In this document: piece by piece, positions 34,652 through 43,700 of the stretch
How the letters are laid out: every line of letters begins with the position of its first letter
Position numbering within the stretch: position 1 is the stretch's first letter
Assembly (NCBI RefSeq): GCF_000719115.1
Contig: NZ_JOEA01000003.1
Location: forward strand, 62,001 to 126,000
DNA: 64,000 bases
Direction: 5' to 3'
Source of the DNA: Lentzea albidocapillata
GTDB taxonomy: Bacteria; Actinomycetota; Actinomycetes; Mycobacteriales; Pseudonocardiaceae
The notes under the pieces: generated by a model
What the model was told of the DNA's origin: nothing
What the model saw: only the letters and a program-made list of their open reading frames with translations
The model's database searches: none
Translations under genes and position numbers: made by a program

Positions 34652-35245
34652 ATGAAGACCGGACTTTTCACGCGCGCAGCCGCAGTTCTGATGGTCGCCG
34701 GAGCGCTGAGCGTGGCGACGGCCGGCACGAGTTCCGCCGCGACCGCCGAGCTGAGCCTCACCTACTCGTGCCAGTTCTCGGTCGCGGGCACGCACGACGT
34801 GCCGACCGTGGTCAGTTCACCGGACATGCCGGACTCGGCCGCCGTCGGGGTGCCGACCGCGCCGGCGTCGGCGACGGTGACGTCCACCGTGTCCGACGAC
34901 GTCCGCAACACGCTGTGGTGGATCGGTGGCCGTTCCGTCGATGGCACGCTCACCACGAACATCGCCGTGGACAACGCCGGCAGCGTCCAGAACCTGTCGT
35001 CGACACTGACCATCCCGAACACGCCGGTTCCCTCGTCCGGCACGTTCCAGGTCGTCGCCAGCGGCACCCTGCCCGCGCTGACGCTGGCCAACGCCGGCAC
35101 GACGTCGATCAACCTCGGCAACGCGGACCTGGCGCTGACGCCGCGCTACGAGAACGGCGACCCCACCTGGATCGGCGTCGTCCACGTCCCCTGCACCGTC
35201 GTCGCGGGCCAGCCCACCAAGTTCTACGAGTTCCAGGTGGCGTGA
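34652..35245 (+). CDS. Secreted protein of DUF6801-like type
   Basis: 197 residues. A Sec signal peptide covers about residues 1-30 (TRAAAVLMVAGALSVATAGT, then SSAA). The mature part begins ELSLTYSCQFSVAG and is rich in Thr, Ser and beta strands, with two cysteines (one in YSC, one in VHVPC near the end) that could form a disulfide. This layout matches DUF6801 secreted proteins of actinobacteria as I remember them. ATG at 34652 with AGGAGG eight bases upstream; an upstream in-frame start is ignored because the signal peptide starts here. Confidence 0.85.
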   Translation: MKTGLFTRAAAVLMVAGALSVATAGTSSAATAELSLTYSCQFSVAGTHDVPTVVSSPDMPDSAAVGVPTAPASATVTSTVSDDVRNTLWWIGGRSVDGTLTTNIAVDNAGSVQNLSSTLTIPNTPVPSSGTFQVVASGTLPALTLANAGTTSINLGNADLALTPRYENGDPTWIGVVHVPCTVVAGQPTKFYEFQVA

Positions 35246-35271
35246 CGCCCGGCCCGTGATGGGATGAGGGC

Positions 35272-36162
35272 ATGGAGCTACAGCAGTTGGTGGACCGGAT
35301 CGCCTCAGAGGTCACGCCAGGTGGCGCCGTAGCCGACTACATCCCGGCACTGGCCAGGATCGACCCGCACGCCTTCGGCCTCGCCGTCGCCACCCTGGAC
35401 GGCGAGGTCTTCGGCGCGGGGCAGTACGACAGGCCGTTCTCGATCCAGAGCATCTCCAAGGTGTTCATGCTGGCTCTGGCCCTCGCCGAGAACGACGACG
35501 TGTGGACCCGCGTCGGCCGCGAGCCGTCCGGGTCACCGTTCAACTCGCTGGTCCAGCTGGAGACCGAGCAGGGCATCCCGCGCAACCCGTTCATCAACGC
35601 GGGCGCGGTCGTCGTCACCGACCACCTGGGCCTCGGCGCCGCGGACCGGCTGCTCGAGTTCCTGCGGCAGGAGAGCGGCAACCCGGCGCTGGGCGTCGAC
35701 CCCGAGGTCGCCAAGTCCGAGCTGGACCACAGCGATCGCAACCGCGCGCTCGCGCACTTCATGGCCTCCTACGGCAACATGCGCAACCCTGTCGACGTGG
35801 TGCTGCATGAGTACGTGCGGCAGTGTTCGATCGCGATGAGCTGCGCTGATCTTGCCCGCGCCACGCTCTTCCTCGCCCGCCACGGCGTCCGCAACGACGG
35901 CACCAGGCTGCTCGGCGTCAGCGGCGCCAAGCGCGTCAACGCCGTGATGCTCACGTGCGGCACCTACGACGCCGCCGGCCAGTTCGCCTACCGCGTCGGC
36001 CTGCCCGGCAAGAGCGGTGTCGGCGGCGGGATCATCGCCGTCGTCCCCGGGAAGTGCGCGATCTGCGTCTGGAGTCCAGCATTGGACGCACGCGGCAACT
36101 CCGTCGCGGGTCTCGACGCGCTGGACCGTTTCACCACTCTCACGGGCTGGTCTGTGTTCTGA
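35272..36162 (+). CDS. glsA: Glutaminase A
   Basis: 296 residues, the usual length for bacterial glutaminase. The serine-lysine motif lies in FSIQSISKVF (S60 and K63), and the surrounding family segments NPFINAGAVVVTDHL, YGNMRNPVDVVLHEY and GLPGKSGVGGGIIAVVPGK are present. It hydrolyses glutamine to glutamate and ammonia in the cytoplasm. It starts 26 bases after the secreted protein gene and ends 19 bases before the M20 peptidase. Confidence 0.97.
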   Translation: MELQQLVDRIASEVTPGGAVADYIPALARIDPHAFGLAVATLDGEVFGAGQYDRPFSIQSISKVFMLALALAENDDVWTRVGREPSGSPFNSLVQLETEQGIPRNPFINAGAVVVTDHLGLGAADRLLEFLRQESGNPALGVDPEVAKSELDHSDRNRALAHFMASYGNMRNPVDVVLHEYVRQCSIAMSCADLARATLFLARHGVRNDGTRLLGVSGAKRVNAVMLTCGTYDAAGQFAYRVGLPGKSGVGGGIIAVVPGKCAICVWSPALDARGNSVAGLDALDRFTTLTGWSVF

Positions 36163-36181
36163 CGGGTGGTAGGAAGACGGG

Positions 36182-37507
36182 GTGAGCACAACGGGGAACG
36201 CACTGGCACTGGCGGAAGACGAGGTCGTGACCCTCGTCAGTGAGCTGATCAGGATCGACACGACGAACACGGGTGATCCCGCGACGGTCGTGGGGGAGCG
36301 CAAGGCCGCCGAGTGGGTGGCCGAGAAGCTGTCCGAGGTCGGCTACGAGACGACCTATGTGGAGTCGGGCGCCAAGGGCCGCGGCAACGTCGTCGCGCGC
36401 CTTCAGGGTGCCGACCCGAGCCGTGGGGCGCTTCTCGTGCACGGTCACCTCGACGTGGTGCCCGCCGACGCCTCGGAGTGGTCGGTGCACCCGTTCTCCG
36501 GCGCCGTGCAGGACGGGTACGTGTGGGGCCGCGGCGCGGTCGACATGAAGGACATGGTCGGCATGACGCTGGCCCTGGCCCGGCACTTCAAGCGTGAGAA
36601 CGTCGTGCCGCCGCGCGACATCGTGTTCGCGTTCCTCGCCGACGAGGAGGCGGGCGGCCTCTACGGCGCGAAGTGGCTGGTGGAGAACCGGCCCGAGCTG
36701 TTCGAGGGCGTCACCGAGGCGATCAGCGAGGTGGGCGGCTTCTCGATCACGCTCAAGGACGACGTCCGCGCGTACCTCGTCGAGACCGCGGAGAAGGGCA
36801 TCCGCTGGCTCAAGCTGCGCGTCAAGGGCACCGCCGGGCACGGCAGCATGATCCACCGCGACAACGCCGTGGCGAAGCTCGCCGCCGCCGTCACCAAGCT
36901 CGACCAGCACCAGTGGCCGCTGATCATCCGCCCGTCCGTGCGCGAGTTCCTCGACGGCGTCACCGAGATCACCGGCCTCGACTTCCCCGAGGACGACATC
37001 GAGGGCTCGATCGGCAAGCTCGGCGCGCTGTCGCGGATGATCGGCGCGACGCTGCGCGACACGGCGAACCCGACGATGCTCTCCGCCGGGTACAAGGCGA
37101 ACGTCATCCCGTCGACCGCCGAGGCCACTGTGGACTGCCGGATCCTGCCGGGCCGCGAGGAGGCGTTCGACCGCGAGCTCGCCGAACTCCTCGGCCCGGA
37201 CGTGGAACGCGAGTGGATCGGCCTGCCGCCGGTCGAGACGACGTTCGACGGCGCCCTGGTCGACGCGATGACGGCGTCGATCATCGCCGAGGACCCCGGT
37301 GCCCGCGTGCTGCCCTACATGCTCTCCGGCGGCACGGACGCGAAGTCGTTCCAGACGCTCGGCATCCGCAACTTCGGCTTCGCGCCGCTGAAGCTGCCCG
37401 CCGACCTCGACTTCTCCGGGCTCTTCCACGGCGTGGACGAGCGCGTGCCGGTGGACGCCCTGAAGTTCGGCGTCCGGGTTCTCGACCGATTCCTGCGGAA
37501 CAGCTGA
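36182..37507 (+). CDS. M20-family metallopeptidase
   Basis: 441 residues. Metal-binding motifs are complete: LLVHGHLDVVPAD near residue 87, GRGAVDMKDM near 118, and DEEAGG near 158. The dimerisation domain includes KLRVKGTAGHGSMIHRDNAV. The C-terminal metal histidine is in GLFHGVDERVPVD. It is likely a cytoplasmic dipeptidase or acetyl-ornithine deacetylase-like enzyme. GTG start at 36182. The SDR gene follows after ten bases with GAGGAGG-like sequence. Confidence 0.93.
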   Translation: MSTTGNALALAEDEVVTLVSELIRIDTTNTGDPATVVGERKAAEWVAEKLSEVGYETTYVESGAKGRGNVVARLQGADPSRGALLVHGHLDVVPADASEWSVHPFSGAVQDGYVWGRGAVDMKDMVGMTLALARHFKRENVVPPRDIVFAFLADEEAGGLYGAKWLVENRPELFEGVTEAISEVGGFSITLKDDVRAYLVETAEKGIRWLKLRVKGTAGHGSMIHRDNAVAKLAAAVTKLDQHQWPLIIRPSVREFLDGVTEITGLDFPEDDIEGSIGKLGALSRMIGATLRDTANPTMLSAGYKANVIPSTAEATVDCRILPGREEAFDRELAELLGPDVEREWIGLPPVETTFDGALVDAMTASIIAEDPGARVLPYMLSGGTDAKSFQTLGIRNFGFAPLKLPADLDFSGLFHGVDERVPVDALKFGVRVLDRFLRNS

Positions 37508-37517
37508 GGAGGCCGCC

Positions 37518-38306
37518 GTGTCCACTGTGGACTTGACCGGACAGGTCGCGCTGGTCACGGGCGGCGCGCGGGGGATCGGCTCCGCCGTCGCGCACCGGCT
37601 CGCGAAGCTCGGGGCGAAGGTCGCGGTGCTCGACCTCGACGCCGCCGGCGCGCACCGGGTCGCGTCCGCGGTGGGCGGCATCGCCATCGCAGGTGACGTC
37701 AGCGATCCCGCGACCATGCCCGAGGCCGTGGCGCAGGTGGAGAAGGAGCTCGGCCGCCTCGACGTCGTGCACCTCAACGCCGGGATCGGTGGCGGTCAGG
37801 CCGGTGTGGACGACGCGCTGGACGTCGCCCGCTACCGCAAGCTGGTCGGCGTCAACGTCGACCACGTCGTGTACGGGCTCTGCGCGGCCGTGCCGGCTTT
37901 GCGGCGGCAGGGTGGCGGGAAGATCGTGATCACGGCGTCGCTGGCCGGGATCACGGCGATGCCGTCCGACCCGCTGTACACGCTGACCAAGCACGCGGTC
38001 GTCGGGTACGCGCGGGCGGCGGGCAAGGCGTTGGCGGGTGACGGCATCACGGTCTCCGCGCTGTGCCCTGGGTTCGTCGACACGTTGCTGCTGGGCGGGG
38101 CGAAGGAGGAGTTCGCCGCGGCCGGGTTCCCGTTGCTGACACCCTCGGACGTCGCGGAGGCCGTGCAGTCCGTGCTGGCCGAGGGCGGGCCGGGGGAGGC
38201 CTGGATCATCCAGCCCGGCGGCAAGGCGACGGCCTACGACTTCCGCGGTGTGCCGGGCGTCGGTGGCGGCCAGATGCCGCCCCCTGTGGTGCTCGGCCGC
38301 GTTTAG
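37518..38306 (+). CDS. Short-chain dehydrogenase/reductase
   Basis: 262 residues. The Rossmann motif VALVTGGARGIGSAVAHRLA is near the N-terminus, VHLNAGIGGG replaces the usual NNAG, and the catalytic serine and YxxxK are in ITASLAGITAMPSDPLYTLT followed by KHAVVGYARA. Cofactor choice is not clear, although D after VAVLDLD suggests NAD. GTG start ten bases after the M20 stop; probably co-transcribed with it. A long hairpin follows its stop. Confidence 0.93.
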   Translation: MSTVDLTGQVALVTGGARGIGSAVAHRLAKLGAKVAVLDLDAAGAHRVASAVGGIAIAGDVSDPATMPEAVAQVEKELGRLDVVHLNAGIGGGQAGVDDALDVARYRKLVGVNVDHVVYGLCAAVPALRRQGGGKIVITASLAGITAMPSDPLYTLTKHAVVGYARAAGKALAGDGITVSALCPGFVDTLLLGGAKEEFAAAGFPLLTPSDVAEAVQSVLAEGGPGEAWIIQPGGKATAYDFRGVPGVGGGQMPPPVVLGRV

Positions 38307-38311
38307 GGCGT

Positions 38312-38364
38312 GTCCTTGCGCCGTGTCGTCTCGTTAGGACGAACAGACGACACGGCGAAAGGAC
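38312..38364. promoter_or_regulatory. Long inverted repeat covering the ribosome site of the 38370 gene
   Basis: Twenty-base arms at 38312-38331 and 38345-38364 pair with one mismatch around a 13-base loop (core CGCCGTGTCGTCT and AGACGACACGGCG). The right arm includes AAAGGA, the ribosome site of the next gene. The structure could terminate SDR transcription and mask translation, or bind a dimeric regulator. Confidence 0.75.
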
Positions 38365-38369
38365 TCCGC

Positions 38370-39203
38370 ATGGTGCGGCTGGAAGACGGAACCGAGCTCA
38401 ACGTGCTGCGCGCGGGCGACCCCGAGTCGCCGGTGACGGTCGTGCTCGCGCACGGCTACGCGCTCGACCACCGCAGCTGGCACAAGGTCGTGGAGCAACT
38501 GAGCCCAGAGTTCCAGGTCATCGCCTACGACCACCGCGGCCACGGCAGGTCGGCCGGCGCGTCCAAGGAGACGGCCACGATCGACCAGCTCGGCGAGGAC
38601 CTGGGCGAGCTGATCGAACGCGCGGTGCCGCAGGGCCAGGTCGTGATCGCCGGGCACTCGATGGGCGGCATGGCGGCACTCGCGATGGCCGAACGCAGGC
38701 CGCGGCTGTTCCGGCAACGGGTGCTGGGCAACGTGTTCGTGTCCACGGCGGCGAGCGGCATGTCCGAGACGTCGCTGGCGTGGCCCAAGGCCGTCGGGAA
38801 GCTCGTACGGGAGCTGGAACGGGCGTTCGGGCCGATCGTGCGCGCGGTGCGGGAGAAGATCGAGCCGGCCAAGACGGCGGGACTGCGCTGGTGGCTGTTC
38901 GGTGACCAGCCGGCGGACGAGGACGTCGACCTGACCGCGGACATGGTGTGGGGGCACTGGCCGGAGACGGTCGCGCTGTTCCGGCCCGCCGTGGACCGCT
39001 ACGACCGCGAGGCCGGGCTGACCGTGGCCAAGGAGAAGGCCGTGGTCGCCGTCGTGGGGGACGAGGACCGGCTGGTGCCGGAGTCGGACGCGGCGAAGTT
39101 CGGCGGCACGTCGGTGATCTTGCCGGACGCGGGACATATGCTTCCGCTGGAGCGGCCGGCCGAACTCGCGAACCTGATCCGGGAGGTGGCGGCCAAGGCA
39201 TAG
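38370..39203 (+). CDS. Alpha/beta hydrolase
   Basis: 277 residues. The family core is clear: VVLAHGYALDHRSW (oxyanion), AYDHRGHGRSAG, the nucleophile elbow VIAGHSMGGMAALA, a late aspartate in VVGDEDRLVPES and the histidine in PDAGHMLPLERP. It is probably an esterase or haloperoxidase-like enzyme; the substrate is unknown. I chose the ATG at 38370 over an earlier frame opening because AAAGGA lies seven bases upstream and the inverted repeat would otherwise be coding. Its leader hairpin suggests translational or repressor control. Confidence 0.92.
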   Translation: MVRLEDGTELNVLRAGDPESPVTVVLAHGYALDHRSWHKVVEQLSPEFQVIAYDHRGHGRSAGASKETATIDQLGEDLGELIERAVPQGQVVIAGHSMGGMAALAMAERRPRLFRQRVLGNVFVSTAASGMSETSLAWPKAVGKLVRELERAFGPIVRAVREKIEPAKTAGLRWWLFGDQPADEDVDLTADMVWGHWPETVALFRPAVDRYDREAGLTVAKEKAVVAVVGDEDRLVPESDAAKFGGTSVILPDAGHMLPLERPAELANLIREVAAKA

Positions 39204-39215
39204 CTGGGGGGCCGG

Positions 39216-40161
39216 TGCTGCACTACCTGGAACCGCGGACCGACGTGCTCGCGCGGTGACGTGCTGGTTCTGCCGTCGACGCCGGGGAACATCGGCGCGT
39301 TCGTGGTGCTGGCTCTGGTCACGTTCGTCGGCGAGCTCGGCCCGCTGATGTATCCGGTCGGAGGCGAAGGCCGAGCGGCGCGGCCTGTTGGAGCAGCCCT
39401 GGCGGCGGGTTCCGGCTCAGGTGCTGGGGAGTGCGGCGACAGGACCGACCGGCTGCTGCTGGACGGCCTGGTGCTCCAGGGCTGGTTCCAGGACCTGCCG
39501 GACATCGTGCTGGAACGGCAGGAGGTCTTCGTCTGCGGCCAGGACGCCGACCGCGGCGAGCCGGTATCCGGTGCGCGAGCGGGTGGAGCGGCCGCTCGGC
39601 CGGCCCTTGGACGACGAGGCGACCGCGCGGGCCTACCGGGGCATGCGCTGGGGAGTGCGGGCGTGGCTGTGGGCGGCCGTTCCGGCGGGTGCCGGCGCCG
39701 TGCTGGTCCTGCTGAGCCTGTTCCCGTTCGCCCCGGCCGGGCTGGTCGTGGGCGGGCTCACGCTGGTCTCCGGGCTGCTCGGCATCCCGACGTCGGTCGA
39801 GATCAGCCGCTGGTACCGCGACGCCGTGCTGGCGGTGGAGAACTCGGCGCAGTGGACGCCCGTGGCGATCACGCTGTTCCCGTGGCAGCCCAACCAGCAC
39901 GTCGCCGGGCTCGCGGAGATGCCCGGCGGGCTCGCGCTGGTTCAGTTCGTGCTACCGGACCTGAACGTGATCGCGAACATCGCCGACACCGGCGTCATGT
40001 GGATCGCCGGGACGCACAGCGACGTGATCGCCGTGGGCGTGCCGAGGGTGCCGGTGCTGACGTTCGCCGCGGTCCAGCCGGATCGGGACACCCCGAAGGA
40101 GGACCCGATCCCCTGGATCCAGCGGTTCCACCAGCCCGACTTCAGCGGCCTGCCGCGCTAG
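39216..40161 (+). pseudogene. Membrane protein gene broken by several frameshifts
   Basis: Coherent protein pieces run through all three frames. They are LHYLEPRTDVLAR (to 39259), LPSTPGNIGAFVVLALVTFV (from about 39270), EQPWRRVPAQVLGS (39391-39432), DRLLLDGLVLQGWFQDLPDI (from about 39440), and a long intact end from about 39560 with two helices (LWAAVPAGAGAVLVLLSLF; PAGLVVGGLTLVSGLLG) and QPNQHVAGLAEMPGGL. At least four shifts are needed to join them, so this is either a decayed gene or a badly sequenced one. The C-terminal half alone (from 39388) could still be translated. Confidence 0.7.
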
Positions 40162-40585
40162 GACGACGGCGTCCGGGCGGGCGGCCGAAGAGCCGCACGT
40201 GCTCGTCGACCAGCCAGTCCTTCAGCGGTGACCACTCCGGGTGGTGGTTGAGGACCAGCAGCCGGTGCATCCACCAGTTCGGGTCGTCGTGGCGGGGGAA
40301 CGCGGCGAGCCACGCGGCCCGCTCGTCCGCCGTGAGGCCCCAGAGGTGCTGCAACTGGCCTTCTGCGTCCGTGTCGAGCTGGGCGGTGATCCGGCCGCCC
40401 TCCGTCTGCCATTCCGCGCGCAGTTCGCGCAGCACGGCTATCGCGCGCTCGTCACCTTCCTCGGCGGTGACGACGACTGTGTGCAGGCCCTGGGCCGCGG
40501 CTTGCGCGAGCAGGGCACGGGCGGATGTTTCGTCGTGCGGCAGTGCGCTGTGAGCGACCCCGACTTCTTGCGGCACGAGCTCCAT
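40142..40585 (-). CDS. Hypothetical protein, about 147 residues
   Basis: The product is cytoplasmic and not recognised. It has a helical N-terminal half (DETSARALLAQAAAQGLHTV), a strand VVVTAEEGDERA, and a C-terminal tryptophan-rich part (NWWMHRLLVLNHHPEWSPLK) with a basic end. The start is uncertain: ATG 40585 is used here, ATG 40603 and GTG 40576 are alternatives, and the frame is open to 40723 across the promoter. A palindrome-bearing promoter shared with two other loci lies at 40626-40648. It overlaps the end of the broken membrane protein gene by 20 bases. Confidence 0.7.
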   Translation of the reverse strand: MELVPQEVGVAHSALPHDETSARALLAQAAAQGLHTVVVTAEEGDERAIAVLRELRAEWQTEGGRITAQLDTDAEGQLQHLWGLTADERAAWLAAFPRHDDPNWWMHRLLVLNHHPEWSPLKDWLVDEHVRLFGRPPGRRRPSAAGR

Positions 40586-40625
40586 GACCCAGAATCTGAT
40601 CATATCGACAACCAGTTCGGTAAAT

Positions 40626-40648
40626 TTTATTGCTTCAGTGTTGACTGA
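40626..40648 (-). promoter_or_regulatory. Shared promoter-operator, copy A
   Basis: The top strand reads GCTTCAGTGTTGACTGATG next to TTTATT, which is AATAAA (-10-like) on the minus strand. TCAGT-GTTG-ACTGA is the inverted repeat. The motif recurs at 44459 and 47162, always upstream of a minus-strand gene. Confidence 0.55.
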
Positions 40649-40772
40649 TGAGTCACCTTCGGCCGGTTGGCCGCTCGCGTTGCACGAACGTTGTTGTACG
40701 ACGCCCGGACGTCGACACCGCACAACCTTTTCGCACTACAACTAGGGCGAAAGGAAAGGTGAGCGGTGTTGT

Positions 40773-43700
40773 TCAGCAGAGAGGCCTCGGCTCGACGCCG
40801 GGGAAGTATTGCTCCCAATGACGAGTGGACAGGTGCGCCGTCGTAGTGGCGCACACGCGGGCTGCGGTCGCCTCGACGTCGATGTCCCAGACGCGGACGG
40901 TGCGGTCCGCGCCGGTGGTCGCCAGGGTGCGGTTGTCGGGCGCGAAGCCCACACCCCACACGCGTTCCGTGTGACCGTGCAGCACTGCCCGGACCTGGGG
41001 GTTTCGGGGATCGCTCACGTCCCACACGCGGATCACGTCGTCGGTCGTCCCGGCCGCGACGGTGGTGCCGTCAGGGGAGAACGCGAGGCGCTGCAGCGGC
41101 CCGCCGTCGTTGGGCAGGGAACCGAGCCTGCGCGGCTGCGCGGGATCACTGATGTCGTACAGCGCGCCGCTGCCGCCCTGGTTCGCCAGCGCCATCACGG
41201 TGCCGTGGATGACGACGGTGTAGACCTCCTCCCGGCCCGCCTGCCCGCCGCGGCGGATCGGACTCGGGTTGTCGTCGGTCTTCAGCGGCGGGTGGGCCCG
41301 GGGCCTGGCGGGGTCGCTGACGTCCCACAGGTGGAGCTCACGGCTGCCGTTCGCGATGACCAGCGTGCGGTCGTCCTCGGACAGCTCGACCTGCCAGACG
41401 GTGTCCGTCCTGGGAACGGCGAAACCGCCGGCCCTGACCGGGTTGCGCGGGTCGGTGACGTTCCACAGTCCCACGACACCCTCCACGTCGGCGACCGCGA
41501 GCATCCTGCCGTCGTGGCTGAAGGTGGCGGAGACGACCGGGGCGTTGGACGTGATCGCCCTGGTCAGTTCCCGCGGGGTGGCGGGGTCGCTGACGTCCCA
41601 CAGGGCGGCGCCGGCCGTGGTCGACCCGAACAGGACGTCGCCTGTGGGGCTGACGTCGACGGTCTGGCCCTCGTCGTCCGGTGCGAACGCGGGGAGGGTC
41701 GAGAGCTCCTCGGCGTGCCGGTCCTCCGGGCGCCACAGCTTGATGGCGCCGTCGGAGGACACGGTCGCGAAGTAGCGTCCGCGCTTGTCGTAGTCGAGCT
41801 TCCACGCGATCTGCTCGTGCCGTGGGTAGGTGAGGTTGTCCACGTCGAGTACGCGGAACTCCGTGTCGTTGGTGGCCGCGACCATGTGGCGTGAGTCGGA
41901 GCTGAAGGTCACCGACGTGAGAGCGTCGCCGTGGCCGCCGATCACGGAGGCGAGCGCGACGTTGCGCGGGTCCCTCACGTCCCACAGGCGTGTGCCCTTG
42001 TCGCCGCCGGCGCTGGCGAGGAATCTGCCGTCGGGGGAGAAGGCCACCGTGTGGACGGAGAACGTGTGTCCACCGGCGAGGCTGAGAAGTGCGGGGTTGC
42101 GCGCGTCGGTGACGTCCCACAGCCGCACGTCGCCGTTGTCCGCGCCCGTGGCGATGGTGCGGCCGTCGGGGGAGAAGGCCACGCCGTCCATCGCCGTGTC
42201 GCCCGGCGCGGGGTCGATGGTGGAGAGCGGGGCGCCGGTCGCGAGCTCCCAGAGCTTGACGGTGCCGTCCCAGGAGGCGGACGCGATCGTGGAGCCGTCG
42301 GGGCTGAGCGAGAGGCCGTGCGCGTTGCCGTCGTGGGCCTGGATGGTGCGGATCACGGTGGCGGGGCCGGAGACGTCCCAGATCCTGATCGTCCTGTCCT
42401 GGCCGCTGCTGACGAGTGAGCGGCCGTCGGGGGTGAACTGCACGGCCTGCACCTGGCCGGTGTGGCCGGCGATGCGCGCCTTCTCGACGGGCTTGCGCGC
42501 GTCGGAGACGTCGAACAGGCGGACGAAGCCGTCCCAGCCGGCCGTGGCGATGGTCTTGCCGTCCGGGCTGAACGCCATCCCGTGGGTGGCGTGGTCGCCC
42601 GCGCGGACGCGGCCCAGTTCCTTGGGGTGGTAGGAGTCGGTGAAGTCCCAGATGATCAGCATCCGGTCGTCACCGGTGGTGGCGAGGAGCGTGGCGTCCG
42701 GGCTGAACACGGCGTACGACGCCGGTTCGTCGTGCCCGCTGACGACGGTGACCTGCGGCGCGGAGAACGTGCTGAGCAGGCTGTCGCGGGCGGTGGGCAG
42801 GCCGGTGAGGCGGTAGGCGGCCAGCCGGAGCTGGCTCGCCAGCCCGGGGTCGCGCTCCTGCAGGCCGTTGGCGTCGGCGATGGCCTTCTGGGCGAGCGCG
42901 ATGGTGCGTTGCTCGGTGGTCTGGCGTTGTGCCCGTACGGCGAACACGGTCGCGGTGGTGGCCACGAGCAGCAGCGTGGCGAGCAACGCGACCACGCGGC
43001 GCAGGTTGGTGGTGCGGCGTTTCTCGGTGGCCAGTTCGTGTTCGGCCGCGGTTTTGCTGGCGTCGAGGAACGACTTCTCCGCGGCGTTGAGCGCGTCGGG
43101 TTCGCGCTGGGCCCAGTCGGTGGCCTGGGTGAGCGACACCCCTCGGTACAGCGAGCCGGGGTCGCGGTCGTGCGCTTCCCAGTCCGCGGCGGCGGCGGTG
43201 AGCCGGCGGTGCACGCGCAGGTCGTCGCGTGTCTCGGCGAGCCAGTCCCGCAGGCGCGGCCAGCTGCGGATGACGGCTTCGTGGCTGATCTCGACGCTGT
43301 CGTCGTCGACGGTGAGGATGCGTGCCCCGGCGAGGTGTTCGACGACGTCGTCGGCGGCGAGCTCGGACCGTTTGACGTGGCGTTTGGTGTCCTCGGTGCC
43401 GACGCCCGGGGTGATCAGGCGCAGGAAGACCTGACGGGCCTGGACGCGTTGCCGCTCGTCGAGGCCGGTGTAGGCGTTCTCGGCGGTGTTGGCGATCGCG
43501 CGGGCGATGCCTCCGCTCTCGTGGTAGCTGGAGAGCGTCAGGGTGTTGCCGCGCTTGCGTTGCCACGTTTCGAGCAGTGCGTGGCTGACGTGGGGGAGGA
43601 CGCCGGGCTCGCCGGTGGCGTCGGCGATGAGGCGGGCGACGAGTCCGGTCTCGAGCGCGCAGCCGACCTCGACGGCGGGCTGGGTGATGGCCTTGCGCAG

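Noticed and set aside
36140..37777. 545-codon antisense frame over the M20 peptidase and SDR genes
   Set aside because: Both sense genes have full catalytic motifs and coupled spacing; the antisense frame has no coherent domain.
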